Shown: positions 17,346 through 26,737 of the stretch, piece after piece
How the letters are laid out: every line of letters starts with the position of its first letter
Numbering within the stretch: position 1 is the first letter of the stretch
NCBI GenBank assembly: GCA_017625255.1
Contig: JAGALK010000134.1
Span: 1 to 64,000, forward strand
Reading direction: 5' to 3'
Length of the DNA: 64,000 nucleotides
DNA from: Lachnospiraceae bacterium
GTDB taxonomy: Bacteria > Bacillota > Clostridia > Lachnospirales > Lachnospiraceae
The notes under the pieces: generated by a model
Database searches by the model: none
The model's input: only the letters and a program-made list of their open reading frames with translations
Told to the model about the DNA's origin: nothing
Program-made: the position numbers and the translations under genes

Positions 17346-18257
17346 ATGAACTTAAACGAAAAAATTCGTAAGTTAAAAGAAGAAAAGGATGTAGTTATTT
17401 TAGGTCACTACTATGTAGATGCCGATGTACAGGAAATAGCAGATTTTGTCGGTGATTCTTATGCGTTGGCAAAAAAAGCCGCTGAAGTTGACCAGCAGAA
17501 TATTCTGTTTGCCGGTGTGTCCTTCATGGGCGAAAGTGCGAAGCTCTTAAATCCGGACAAGCATGTATACATGGTAGATAATACTGCAGGCTGTGCAATG
17601 GCAGATATGATTACTGCTTCGGAGGTAAAAAGAGTGCGTGCTCAATATCCGGAGGCAGCAGTGGTATGTTATGTAAATTCTTCAGCAGAAGTAAAAGCTG
17701 AATCCGATGTCTGCGTAACTTCTTCTAATGCAGTACGAGTGGTAGAACATATGAAACAGAAGCAGATTTATTTTGTTCCAGACAGCCATTTGGCACATTT
17801 TGTGGCAAAAGCTCTTCCAGAGAAAGAATTTATTTATCATAATGGCTACTGTCCGATTCATCAGCAGATTGACAAAGCTTCATTAGAAAAAGCAAAGGAA
17901 AAATATCCTGATGCCCTAGTACTTTCTCATCCGGAATGTGCAGACGATATTTTAGCATTATCTGATTATATCGGAAGTACAGCAGATATTATCCGTTTTT
18001 CCAAGGAAGATACGACAAAAGAATATATCATTGCTACAGAAACGGGTGTATTTTATCAGTTAGAAAAGGAAAATCCAGAGAAAAAATTCTATCCTGTTAC
18101 GAATTGTCAGGTCTGTCCGGATATGAAAAAGGTATCCTTAGAAAAGATTGCCGGTGTATTAGAGAATTTAGAAAAACAGCAGGAAATCCTTTTAGACGAA
18201 AAAATTATGGAACAGGCAAAACGCCCGTTAGAACAGATGCTTGAACTGGCAAAATAA
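17346..18257 (+). CDS. nadA: Quinolinate synthase NadA
   Basis: The 303-residue [4Fe-4S] enzyme condenses iminoaspartate with dihydroxyacetone phosphate to quinolinate in de novo NAD synthesis. Family signatures are visible: ILGHYYVDADVQEIADFVGDS near the N-terminus, FAGVSFMGESAKLLNP, and Cys residues in NTAGCAMADM and CQVCPDM that match cluster-ligand positions. The length fits the short Thermotoga-type NadA. A GGGAGG site precedes the ATG. It is the first gene of the nad operon, and nadB follows after 19 bases. Confidence 0.95.
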   Translation: MNLNEKIRKLKEEKDVVILGHYYVDADVQEIADFVGDSYALAKKAAEVDQQNILFAGVSFMGESAKLLNPDKHVYMVDNTAGCAMADMITASEVKRVRAQYPEAAVVCYVNSSAEVKAESDVCVTSSNAVRVVEHMKQKQIYFVPDSHLAHFVAKALPEKEFIYHNGYCPIHQQIDKASLEKAKEKYPDALVLSHPECADDILALSDYIGSTADIIRFSKEDTTKEYIIATETGVFYQLEKENPEKKFYPVTNCQVCPDMKKVSLEKIAGVLENLEKQQEILLDEKIMEQAKRPLEQMLELAK

Positions 18258-18276
18258 GTTTAGCTATGGAGACAGA

Positions 18277-19578
18277 ATGAAAACAGATATATTAATCGTA
18301 GGAAGTGGCTGCGCCGGACTATATTGTGCACTTCACCTCCCAAAAGATAAAAAAATAGTAGTTATTACGAAGGATAAAATTGAACACAGTGATTCTTTTT
18401 TGGCACAGGGCGGTATGTGTATGCTAAAAGAAGAAGCAGATTATGAGAGTTTTTTTGAAGATACCATGCGGGCCGGACATTATGAAAATCGAAAAGAATC
18501 CGTTGAAATTATGATTCGCTCATCCCAAGATGTTTTAAGGGATTTGCTTAGCTATGGAGTAGATTTTCATCGGGAAGAGGATGGAAGTCTGAGTTATACA
18601 AGAGAAGGTGCTCATTCTGCAAATCGTATACTTTTCCATGCGGATATCACAGGAAAAGAGATTACTTCAAAGCTGTTAAAAGAAGTACAAAGTCGTGACA
18701 ATATTCAGATTGTGGAATATTGTACAATGTTGGATATTTTATGTGAAGAAAATACCTGTTACGGAGTGATTGTTCGGGATAAACAGGAAAAATTACATAC
18801 AATAAGCGCAAATTATACAGTGCTTGCCTGCGGCGGAATCGGTGGATTATATGAGCATTCCACAAATTTCCGACAGCTTACCGGAGATGGAGTTGCCGTT
18901 GCTTTAGAACATGGCATTGAGTTGGAAAATATTCATTATGTACAGATTCATCCCACTACCTTGTATACAGAGGAAACTACGGAGCGAAGCTTTTTAATAT
19001 CCGAATCCGTTCGGGGGGAAGGTGCTGTTTTATATAATGCCAAAAAAGAAAGGTTTGTGAATGAGCTTTTGCCAAGAGATATTTTGACAGAAGAAATTCA
19101 TAAACAAATGAAAAAAGACGGTATGCCTTATGTATGGCTGTCTATGGAACATATTCCAAGGGAAGAGCTAGAGCAGCATTTTCCAAATATCGTAAAGCAT
19201 TGCCTTGAAAAAGGCTATGATGTATTTAAGGAATGTATTCCGGTAGTTCCTGCCCAGCACTATTTTATGGGCGGTATCAAGGTGGATATGGCAAGCAAAA
19301 CCTCCATGAATCAGCTCTATGCTATCGGAGAAACCGCCTGCAATGGCGTACATGGCAAAAATCGTCTGGCAAGTAATTCCTTATTAGAAAGTCTGGTATT
19401 TGCAAAACGGGCAGCAAAAGAGATGTGCGAGCAGTTTGCGGATACAAAAATAAATGAAAAAATGGCAAAAGAAGTGGATTTGATGCCTTATGCAGACAAA
19501 GAAGCTTTGGCAGAAAAATATAAAAAACAAGTATTAAATGAGATTGAGAGGTTAAATAGATTATGTACGATCCAATAA
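18277..19578 (+). CDS. nadB: L-aspartate oxidase NadB
   Basis: The 433-residue FAD enzyme oxidises L-aspartate to iminoaspartate for NadA. The N-terminal dinucleotide-binding motif GSGCAGLYCALHLP, the AQGGMCML segment, HSANRILFHADITGKE, and the flavoprotein signature near NRLASNSLLESLVF are all visible. The C-terminal helical domain of E. coli NadB (about 540 residues) is largely missing, as in other short clostridial forms. ATG 18277 with GGAG upstream is chosen over TTG 18241, which would overlap nadA. The 3' end overlaps nadC by 16 bases, suggesting translational coupling. Confidence 0.93.
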   Translation: MKTDILIVGSGCAGLYCALHLPKDKKIVVITKDKIEHSDSFLAQGGMCMLKEEADYESFFEDTMRAGHYENRKESVEIMIRSSQDVLRDLLSYGVDFHREEDGSLSYTREGAHSANRILFHADITGKEITSKLLKEVQSRDNIQIVEYCTMLDILCEENTCYGVIVRDKQEKLHTISANYTVLACGGIGGLYEHSTNFRQLTGDGVAVALEHGIELENIHYVQIHPTTLYTEETTERSFLISESVRGEGAVLYNAKKERFVNELLPRDILTEEIHKQMKKDGMPYVWLSMEHIPREELEQHFPNIVKHCLEKGYDVFKECIPVVPAQHYFMGGIKVDMASKTSMNQLYAIGETACNGVHGKNRLASNSLLESLVFAKRAAKEMCEQFADTKINEKMAKEVDLMPYADKEALAEKYKKQVLNEIERLNRLCTIQ

Positions 19579-20420
19579 CAATGAAATTAAATGTAGACCC
19601 ATATATTTTAAGTGCGTTAAAAGAAGATATCACCAGCGAAGATGTAACTACAAATTCAGTTATGCCGACATCTACACCGGGAGAGGTAGATTTAATTTGT
19701 AAAGAGGATGGTATTATCTGCGGTTTGGATGTATTTGCACGAGTATTTGAGTTATTAGACGATAAAACAGAAATCACCTTTTTTGTAAAAGATGGTGATG
19801 AAGTCAAAGCAGGTCAGCAGATGGCAAAGGTACAGGGAGATATTCGTGTACTTTTATCCGGTGAAAGAACAGCGTTGAATTATTTGCAGCGTATGAGTGG
19901 AATTGCTACCTATACCAATTCTATCGCTAAGCTGTTAGATGGAACAGGCATTCAGTTATTAGACACCAGAAAAACCAGTCCAAACAACCGTATTTTTGAA
20001 AAATATGCAGTTCGCGTAGGCGGCGGTCACAACCATCGTTATAATCTTACAGATGGTGTCTTATTAAAGGACAATCATATTGGCGCAGCAGGCGGTGTAA
20101 AAGAGGCAATTCAGATGGCAAAGGAATATGCACCATTTGTTCGCAAAATCGAAGTAGAGGTTGAAAATCTTGAAATGGTAAAAGAGGCTGTAGAAGCAGG
20201 TGCGGATATCATTATGTTAGATAACATGACACCGGAGGTTATGAAAGAAGCCATTACTATCATAGATGGCAAAGCAGAAATTGAAATTTCCGGAAATGTA
20301 ACCAGGGAAAACATTGAGCGAATCAAAGGTCTTGGTGTAGATTATGTTTCCAGTGGTGCATTGACACATTCTGCGCCAATTATGGATATTTCTTTGAAAA
20401 ATTTGCATCCAATTGCCTAA
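19563..20420 (+). CDS. nadC: Nicotinate-nucleotide pyrophosphorylase (carboxylating) NadC
   Basis: The 285-residue quinolinate phosphoribosyltransferase makes nicotinate mononucleotide from quinolinate and PRPP. Signature segments are present: GERTALNYLQRMSGIAT, DTRKTSPNNR, RVGGGHNHRYNLTDGVLLKDNHI, then barrel strands IEVEVEN and IIMLDNM, and SGNV, SSGALTHS near the end. The length is typical. GAGAGG lies 10 bases before the ATG at 19563; an internal ATG at 19581 is an alternative. It completes the aspartate-to-NaMN pathway with nadA and nadB. Confidence 0.95.
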   Translation: MYDPITMKLNVDPYILSALKEDITSEDVTTNSVMPTSTPGEVDLICKEDGIICGLDVFARVFELLDDKTEITFFVKDGDEVKAGQQMAKVQGDIRVLLSGERTALNYLQRMSGIATYTNSIAKLLDGTGIQLLDTRKTSPNNRIFEKYAVRVGGGHNHRYNLTDGVLLKDNHIGAAGGVKEAIQMAKEYAPFVRKIEVEVENLEMVKEAVEAGADIIMLDNMTPEVMKEAITIIDGKAEIEISGNVTRENIERIKGLGVDYVSSGALTHSAPIMDISLKNLHPIA

Positions 20421-20433
20421 GAAAGAGGTATTT

Positions 20434-20985
20434 ATGAGTGGAGAAAAGAGAAGGGAGAAAATGCTGGATATTCTGCGAAATGCTAAAAATCCGGTATCGG
20501 GAACAGCATTAGCAGAAGCATTAGCCGTCAGCAGACAGGTAGTTGTGCAGGATATCGCCTTGCTTCGGGCAGGAAAGCAGGAGATAATCAGCACCTGTAA
20601 AGGGTATATTATGCAAAAGAATTCTCCGTGTCAGCGGATTTTTAAGGTAAATCATACTGACGAGCAAATGGAGGAAGAATTAAATCTCTATGTGGATTTT
20701 GGCGGCAAAATCGAAGACGAATTTGTTTATCATAAAGTGTATGATGTTATTCGGGTAGAAATGGGCTTAAAATCCCGTCGGGATGTCAAAGAATATATAG
20801 AAAAATTAAAAAGCGGTATTTCAAAATCGTTAAAAGATGTAACTTCAGGATATCACTATCATACAGTAACTGCAGATTCCGAAGAGGTTTTAGACCAGAT
20901 TCAGGAGGAATTACAAAAAAGAGGCTTTTTAGCTGAGCTTCGAGATTATGAACCGATTGATTTTTGGAAAGAAGATTCGGTTTAG
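20434..20985 (+). CDS. niaR: NiaR-type transcriptional repressor of NAD synthesis (HTH_11 + 3H domain)
   Basis: The 183-residue protein has an N-terminal winged HTH (KRREKMLDILRNAKNPVSG, then AEALAVSRQVVVQDIALLR) and a C-terminal 3H domain with conserved histidines in FVYHKVYDVI, SGYHYHTV and related segments. Family members sense nicotinic acid and repress NAD synthesis or niacin uptake. ATG 20434 with AAAGAGG upstream is the start; TTG 20413 lies inside nadC. As the last gene of the operon it is probably autoregulatory through the site at 17246-17266. Confidence 0.88.
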   Translation: MSGEKRREKMLDILRNAKNPVSGTALAEALAVSRQVVVQDIALLRAGKQEIISTCKGYIMQKNSPCQRIFKVNHTDEQMEEELNLYVDFGGKIEDEFVYHKVYDVIRVEMGLKSRRDVKEYIEKLKSGISKSLKDVTSGYHYHTVTADSEEVLDQIQEELQKRGFLAELRDYEPIDFWKEDSV

Positions 20986-21009
20986 TGGAATTTCCACTTT
21001 TTTTTCAAA
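20984..21009 (+). terminator. Probable terminator of the nad operon
   Basis: A short AGTGG/CCACT stem (20984-20998) is followed by eight T. The stem is weak but well placed, right at the niaR stop codon. Confidence 0.5.
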
Positions 21010-21097
21010 ACTTCATCACTTAGCCATCACATTCCATGCGTATTCTTTCAAATAGAATTTTATGGTCAGAAAGTCACAGACCAGAAAGGAAATTGAA

Positions 21098-22858
21098 ATG
21101 ACAAGAAAGAAGAAACTTATCGCAGGGACAGTGATGGCTTTTTGTCTGTTTTTGGTATTTGGTGGTGCGGGATACCATTTCCTGACAGCAAAGCAAAGTG
21201 AAAAACCCTCTCCCTATATGGAAGCACAGGTGGAACATGGAGATTTAAATCTTACCTTTACGGGAGAAGGAACTACGGCGAATGGAGAGATTATACAGGA
21301 ATTAAACATAGACAGTTCTGCAATAGAGCTCGTTGTAGAAGAAGTGTATGCAGCTTCCGGTGATGAAGTACAGGAATCTGCAAATCTATATAAAATCACA
21401 GAAGAAAGTCTTGCCACAGCAAAAACCTACTATGAAACACTTGTAGCAGATGCAGAAGAAGAGGTGGAACGGGCAAAGTCTGAATATGAAGCAGGAAAAG
21501 CGCAGGCAGAATATGATAAACAGGTTGCACAGACCAATGCCAATAATGCACAGGCGGTATATGATGCAAATAACAGTAGCCTTGATCAGAAAGCGACAGA
21601 AGCACAGGCGACATTAGATAATGCTAAAAATCAGATTTCTACATATCAAAGTAATTTAGATAATAATACATATTATAGTGATGCCGGTGTTGCAGCAAAA
21701 CAGGATGCTCTAAATTCAGCAGAAAAGAAAGAACAGTCGGCGAAGAAGGCTTATGAAAAAGCGAAAAAGTCTTATGAAGAAGCTCTTACAAATATCAGTA
21801 CAGGCATAAGTGAATTAAATCAGACAGTGGCGGATGCAGGAACTATAGAAAATGCAGCCACAGCAGTTTCTGAAAAACTAGGAAAATTGACAGAAAACAA
21901 TCAGACACTTACGGAGAAAAAAACTGCATTAGATGAAGCAGAAAAGAATTATCAGAAAGCACAGGAAACAAAAGCAAAAGTCCAGTCGGAATATCAGTCA
22001 GCAACCATGACCTACGAAAAATCCGTCAGCGAAGCAACAGCAAGAAAAGAAACCCTAGAAAGCTCATTGAATTCCTTAGAATGGGCTTGTACAGCAGCAC
22101 AAAATGCTGCCACAACCGGAAAAGTAAGTAATCAGAACACTTATGATATGGCAGTATTAGAAGGTGAATATGCGGATACGGTATACGCTTCTGCATTAGC
22201 ATCTTATCAGGAAAACTTAGATGCAGCTACAGAAGCTTTAGAAGAGGCAAAAGAGCAGCAGGCGATTTTACTTGCGCTGCGGGATGGAATGGTAACAGCA
22301 GAGTATGCAGGAGAGCTTTCAGGAGTATTTTATGAAGCTGGAGATACGATAGATGCATCTGTTCCATTGGTATCCTATTGTGATACGAATACTTTAACTA
22401 TAGAAACAGAGGTTGCTCAAGAGGATATTTCCAAAATTGCAGTAGGTGATAGTGTACAGGTCATGCTAACCGGAGTCCGAGGCAGTATGCCAGAGGGTAA
22501 AATTACTTATATTGCTGCGTCTGCAACCGCAGGAAGAAGTATGTCAAATGTAACTTATACCGTAAAGGTTTGCATAGATAATAGTGAGGGAGCAATAGCA
22601 GCGAATACATCTGCTTATGTAATATTTCATTATGGAACCGTAGAAGATGTAAATTATATTCTTTCTGATGCGATCAGCAATGCGGATGGTTCACAGGGAA
22701 AAATAAGAAAATATAACGAAGCAGGTGAAATCGAAGAAATATCGGTAACCTTAGGAGAAACCACAGAACGGTATACAGTCATTACTGAAGGAGTGACGGA
22801 GGGAGATGTCTGTCTGATAGAAATGGGAGGAGCGCAGGACAATGGCGAAGAAGAATAA
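21098..22858 (+). CDS. HlyD/MacA-like membrane-fusion protein (first of two)
   Basis: The 586-residue protein has an N-terminal membrane anchor (about residues 6-27, KKLIAGTVMAFCLFLVFGG), a biotinyl-lipoyl-like half motif before and after a very long coiled coil (about residues 75-400, rich in A/E/K/Q), and a beta-barrel region (VAQEDISKIAVGDSVQVML). It is an adaptor of a MacAB-type ABC exporter and would sit on the outside of the single membrane. ATG 21098 with AAAGGA 7 bases upstream is chosen over ATG 21062. It overlaps the next adaptor gene by 17 bases. The coiled coil is unusually long for a MacA. Confidence 0.8.
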   Translation: MTRKKKLIAGTVMAFCLFLVFGGAGYHFLTAKQSEKPSPYMEAQVEHGDLNLTFTGEGTTANGEIIQELNIDSSAIELVVEEVYAASGDEVQESANLYKITEESLATAKTYYETLVADAEEEVERAKSEYEAGKAQAEYDKQVAQTNANNAQAVYDANNSSLDQKATEAQATLDNAKNQISTYQSNLDNNTYYSDAGVAAKQDALNSAEKKEQSAKKAYEKAKKSYEEALTNISTGISELNQTVADAGTIENAATAVSEKLGKLTENNQTLTEKKTALDEAEKNYQKAQETKAKVQSEYQSATMTYEKSVSEATARKETLESSLNSLEWACTAAQNAATTGKVSNQNTYDMAVLEGEYADTVYASALASYQENLDAATEALEEAKEQQAILLALRDGMVTAEYAGELSGVFYEAGDTIDASVPLVSYCDTNTLTIETEVAQEDISKIAVGDSVQVMLTGVRGSMPEGKITYIAASATAGRSMSNVTYTVKVCIDNSEGAIAANTSAYVIFHYGTVEDVNYILSDAISNADGSQGKIRKYNEAGEIEEISVTLGETTERYTVITEGVTEGDVCLIEMGGAQDNGEEE

Positions 22859-24359
22859 AATTGTAATTATTGGCTTGTTAGTATTAGCTGTGGGTGGCAG
22901 CGGAGTATTTTTCGCTTATAACAATGCCAATGCCGGTAAGCCGGAAATTGTTCAAAAGGAAGTTCTTGTAAAAAAGGGTGATCTTACCGTAGGTGTAACA
23001 GAAAGCGGAAGTGTTGCCATTGGAACTATGTCACAGGATTTAGAGGCATTAGAAGATGTACTAGGTTCATCCGCTGCAAGCTCAAGTTCCGGAAACAGTG
23101 GCAATTCGGCAGTCTCCTCTATGGGTGGAGAAGCAATGCTGCAGACTGCATCTGCACAGAACAGTTCTTCTGGAAGTACAAATAGCAGCTCTGATAGTAC
23201 AGAGGCCTCCTTGGAGGTGGAAGAGGTATATTTAGCCATTGGTCAGAAAGTTGCTGTGGGTGAGCCTGTCTTAAAACTGTCAACAGAAAGCGTGGACGAA
23301 TACCGTCAGCAGTTAGAGGCAGATGTGGAAAGTACGAAGCTTGCGTTGGAAAAAGCAGAGTATGAAGCCAAGTCCCAGAAATTAAATGCCAAGTCTACTT
23401 ATAATTCAAATGTTGCAGAAGGAAATGTAGCACAGTCTGAATATGATATTACAATTGCGCAATTGCAGGCTTCTGTTGATTCTGCTCAAGCTGCAGTAAA
23501 TGACAGTGCGGGGAAAATTGCAGATTATCAGAAAAAAATCGCAAAAGGCAAGGATTTTGAAGCAGCATTAGCAGAAGAGCAGGCGAATTATAATACTTTG
23601 GTAACAAAATTACAGTCGGCTCAAAATGAACAGGCAACAAAGACGGTAGAAGCGCAGAAAAAGTATCAGGAAGCGATGTTTGATTACAACAATGCCAGCA
23701 GTTTATATACGATTAATGTCAGTGGTGTGGATAGTGATGTGGAAGATGCAAAAGATGCCTATGAAAAAGCCCAGGAGGCATTATCTAATTATTCATCATT
23801 AATCGGAGACGGTGTGATTTATTCCCAGTACGCAGGAACTGTAGCATCTATAGGTTATGCAGCAGGAGATATCCTTTCTTCATCCACAGAGGTAATCACT
23901 TTTTCGGATGAAACAGAAGTGACCATGACAGTATCCGTATCTCAGGAGGATATTGCATCTGTTGAAATTGGTGATGTGGTAGAAATCGCGTTGACTGCAT
24001 ACGAAGATACATCATTTAAAGGGATCGTAGAAAGTATGGATACTTCATCCTCTAGCGGTACATCTACAGTATCCTATGATGTAACGGTCGCATTTACTGA
24101 GGATACTTCAAAAGTATATCAGGATATGACAGGAAGTGTAACCTTTATCTCTGAACAGGCAGAAGATGTGTGTTATATTTCCAGAAAAGCCATTATAAGA
24201 GACAGACAGAACAGCTATGTAAAAGTAAAAAGAAGTAATGGAGATATCGAACAAGTGGAAGTGACTACAGGTATTTCCGATGGCATAAATATTGAAATAA
24301 GCTCCGGTTTAGAAGAAGGCGATACAGTAATTATTGAAAGTCAGGTGAGTGCACCATGA
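22842..24359 (+). CDS. HlyD/MacA-like membrane-fusion protein (second of two)
   Basis: The 505-residue adaptor has an N-terminal membrane segment (IVIIGLLVLAVGGSGVFFAY). A Ser/Asn-rich linker (about residues 72-125) is inserted in the lipoyl region before EEVYLAIGQKVAVGEPVLKL, then come a coiled coil (about 150-310) and a barrel domain (VSQEDIASVEIGDVVEIAL). GGGAGG precedes the ATG. It overlaps the upstream adaptor and, by 4 bases, the downstream permease, so it is clearly co-translated. Two different adaptors in one operon suggest a mixed or alternative assembly; this is inferred. Confidence 0.8.
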   Translation: MAKKNKIVIIGLLVLAVGGSGVFFAYNNANAGKPEIVQKEVLVKKGDLTVGVTESGSVAIGTMSQDLEALEDVLGSSAASSSSGNSGNSAVSSMGGEAMLQTASAQNSSSGSTNSSSDSTEASLEVEEVYLAIGQKVAVGEPVLKLSTESVDEYRQQLEADVESTKLALEKAEYEAKSQKLNAKSTYNSNVAEGNVAQSEYDITIAQLQASVDSAQAAVNDSAGKIADYQKKIAKGKDFEAALAEEQANYNTLVTKLQSAQNEQATKTVEAQKKYQEAMFDYNNASSLYTINVSGVDSDVEDAKDAYEKAQEALSNYSSLIGDGVIYSQYAGTVASIGYAAGDILSSSTEVITFSDETEVTMTVSVSQEDIASVEIGDVVEIALTAYEDTSFKGIVESMDTSSSSGTSTVSYDVTVAFTEDTSKVYQDMTGSVTFISEQAEDVCYISRKAIIRDRQNSYVKVKRSNGDIEQVEVTTGISDGINIEISSGLEEGDTVIIESQVSAP

Positions 24360-25984
24360 GAAAAAGAGAATTATTAAGACTTGTCTGGCAGAATATTACC
24401 CAGAATAAATTCAAAACAGTTATGACATCCATTGGAATTATTGTAGGAGCAGCTACCATTGTGATGGTAATTGCCATTGGAAAAGGTGGACAGATGGATG
24501 TGGCAGATCAGTTTAAAAATCTAAATGCAGGAGCTATTGATATCTCCTGCGAAGGTGCAGGTAAAGAAAGCTCTTCTAGTGGAAGAGGCGGTTTTGGCGG
24601 ATTCGGCGGCGGAATGCCGGGTGGTGGATTTAGCGACGGTAATTCATCAAGTGAAAATAGTGGTTCTGGCGGCAGAATGCCAAATGGCGGCGAGATGCCG
24701 GAAGGAGGCAAAATGCCGGATATGTCCCAGATGCCTGAAGGAGGAGAAATGCCGGATATGTCCCAGATGCCTGAAGGAGAAGAAATGCCGGATATGCCCC
24801 AGATGCCTGAAGGAGGAGAAATGCCGGATATGTCCCAAGTGCCGGAAAACGGCAAAAATTCAGCCGATGGAGAGAGCACAGAGGGAGCGACAGGGAAAAA
24901 TGATTCAGCCAGAGAAGCCTCAGAGAGTAGGGAAAATGATAACAGTGGAAATCGGGGTGACAGAGGTAATAGAAATGGCAATTTTGCCATGACAGAAAGT
25001 ACAGAGCAGGAAATTATCACACTGACCGATGAGGATCTGACAAATATTCTTGCAGGTGATGTGGGTGCATCCGAAGGAACAATATCCTATTCCACTCGTT
25101 CTTCTATAGAAGGCGGAGAATTAGAAGAAGCCACAACCTATACCATAGCCGGTGTGCAGTCAAATTATGCCCAAATCAGTAATTTAACGATGGCAGTAGG
25201 TGAATTTTTAACAGAAGAAGCAAATAATAATAAAGAAAAATCCTGTGTTTTAGGTGCTAATATAGCGGCTGAAATATTTGGCAGTGCTATTGATGCATAC
25301 GGCAGTATTCTTTATATTGACCAGAGAATATATGTGGTGGATGGAGTGTTAGAGTCTATGGGTTCTGTTTCTTCCGGTATTAGTCCTGATGATGCAGTAT
25401 TTATTCCTTATCAGACGGGAATTAAATATTTAGTTGGTGAAAATGCAGACCCGACGATTACGATTATTGCTGATGATGTAGAGCATTTAGATACTGTAAT
25501 AACAGCCACTACAGAGCTTTTGGCAGAGTATTATCCGAATACAGAATTTACCTATGAAGATGCAGGAAGCAAAATGGAAGCCGCATCGGCATCAAATGAA
25601 ATTCTAACCATGCTTTTAATTGCTATGGCAGTCATTGTATTTATTGTAGGCGGTATCGGTATTATGAATGTCATGTTTGTATCTGTAAAAGAGCGAACCA
25701 ACGAAATCGGTATCTTAAAAGCCATCGGCTGTTCTCAGAAAAATATTCTGTTGGAATTTTTATTGGAAGCAGGGGCAATCAGTTTTATCGGTGGCGTTTT
25801 AGGTATGCTTTTAAGTCTTGGAATTACACCGCTTGTGCGATACTTTGATGTTCGTGTAGAGTTATCTTTGGCTGCTTTTGGTGCGGCTTTAGCTTTCGCG
25901 GTGTGTACGGGGGTAATCTTTGGATTTTATCCGGCGTATCGGGCATCTAAGCTTGTACCGGTAGAAGCATTAAGTGCAGAATAA
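24356..25984 (+). CDS. MacB-like ABC transporter permease (FtsX/MacB_PCD) with Met/Pro repeat insert
   Basis: The 542-residue permease starts with a membrane helix (about residues 20-41, TSIGIIVGAATIVMVIAIGKGG). A large extracytoplasmic MacB_PCD domain follows, then three C-terminal FtsX helices (about 410-440, 465-490, 505-530) with the typical VMFVSVKERTNEIGILKAIG coupling segment. Residues about 80-215 are a low-complexity insert: Gly-rich, then four 12-residue Met/Pro/Glu repeats (MPEGGEMPDMSQ), then a polar Asn/Gly/Arg stretch. The ATPase is a separate gene, unlike Gram-negative MacB. The substrate is unknown; peptide, lipid or drug export are possible. The Met-rich stretch could bind soft metals, but this is speculative. 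Confidence 0.82.
   Translation: MRKRELLRLVWQNITQNKFKTVMTSIGIIVGAATIVMVIAIGKGGQMDVADQFKNLNAGAIDISCEGAGKESSSSGRGGFGGFGGGMPGGGFSDGNSSSENSGSGGRMPNGGEMPEGGKMPDMSQMPEGGEMPDMSQMPEGEEMPDMPQMPEGGEMPDMSQVPENGKNSADGESTEGATGKNDSAREASESRENDNSGNRGDRGNRNGNFAMTESTEQEIITLTDEDLTNILAGDVGASEGTISYSTRSSIEGGELEEATTYTIAGVQSNYAQISNLTMAVGEFLTEEANNNKEKSCVLGANIAAEIFGSAIDAYGSILYIDQRIYVVDGVLESMGSVSSGISPDDAVFIPYQTGIKYLVGENADPTITIIADDVEHLDTVITATTELLAEYYPNTEFTYEDAGSKMEAASASNEILTMLLIAMAVIVFIVGGIGIMNVMFVSVKERTNEIGILKAIGCSQKNILLEFLLEAGAISFIGGVLGMLLSLGITPLVRYFDVRVELSLAAFGAALAFAVCTGVIFGFYPAYRASKLVPVEALSAE
24694..24841 (+). repeat. 36-bp tandem repeat, four units, inside the permease gene
   Basis: Four in-frame copies of a 36-base unit encode the 12-residue Met/Pro repeat (consensus MPEGGEMPDMSQ). 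The copies differ at only a few bases, so slippage or unequal recombination could change repeat number without shifting the frame. Confidence 0.8.
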
Positions 25985-26002
25985 TAACGGAAAGGAAAGC
26001 AT

Positions 26003-26680
26003 ATGGGAATTATAGAATTAAGTAATATCAATAAATATTATTACATGGGGGAAAATGCGCTTCATGTATTAAAGGATGTTTCCCTTACCGTAGAAAAGGG
26101 CGATTATCTGGCTATTTTAGGACCTTCCGGTTCTGGAAAAAGTACTTTGATGAATATTATTGGCTGCATGGATGTTTCTGATGGCGGGGAGTATTATTTG
26201 GATGGAGAAAGTGTTCATAATGCTAAGGAAGAAGAGCTTACCCGCATTCGTAATGAAAAAATTGGTTTTATATTTCAGAAATATCATCTGATTCCAACCT
26301 ATAATGTGTTGCAGAATATTGTTATGCCGCTTTTGATGCGTGGGCTGACCTTGAAGGAAGCCCATGAGCATAGCATGGAAATTATTCATATGTTGGGATT
26401 AAGTGACCGTATAGAGCATAAACCAAGTGAATTGTCCGGAGGACAGCAGCAGAGGGTTGCGATAGCAAGAGCGTTGGTTGGAGAGCCGGCAATTCTTTTG
26501 GCGGATGAACCGACAGGTGCGTTGGATAAAAACAGCGGAATTGAGGTTCTTAAGCTTTTTCAGCGGTTAAATGATATGGGAAATACCATTGTAATGATTA
26601 CACACGATTTAGGAGTTGCAGAGCATGCAAAGCGTATTGTGAAAATTGTTGATGGAGAATTAACAATTCAAGAAAAATAA
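26003..26680 (+). CDS. ABC transporter ATP-binding protein (MacB/LolD type)
   Basis: The 225-residue nucleotide-binding protein has Walker A GPSGSGKST (about residue 40), a Q-loop in FIFQKYHLIPTYN, the signature LSGGQQQRVAIARAL, Walker B ILLADEPTGALD and the switch His in MITHDL. It is a typical stand-alone partner of an FtsX/MacB permease. It lies 18 bases after the permease with AAAGGAAA as Shine-Dalgarno and ends the operon of two adaptors, permease and ATPase. Confidence 0.93.
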   Translation: MGIIELSNINKYYYMGENALHVLKDVSLTVEKGDYLAILGPSGSGKSTLMNIIGCMDVSDGGEYYLDGESVHNAKEEELTRIRNEKIGFIFQKYHLIPTYNVLQNIVMPLLMRGLTLKEAHEHSMEIIHMLGLSDRIEHKPSELSGGQQQRVAIARALVGEPAILLADEPTGALDKNSGIEVLKLFQRLNDMGNTIVMITHDLGVAEHAKRIVKIVDGELTIQEK

Positions 26681-26690
26681 TGTGCAAAAA

Positions 26691-26717
26691 GGAAGAGGTG
26701 AGAGCTTCTTCTTTTTT
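26691..26717 (+). terminator. Terminator of the MacAB-like operon
   Basis: GGAAGAGG and CTTCTTCT pair around a 6-base loop (with wobbles) and are followed by TTTTTT. Confidence 0.6.
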
Positions 26718-26737
26718 ATGTTTAAAGGACAGTTTCA

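Noticed and set aside
24508..25020. Antisense 170-residue Pro/Ser/Ile-rich frame in the permease gene
   Set aside because: It is the reverse reading of the Met/Pro repeat and Gly-rich tract.
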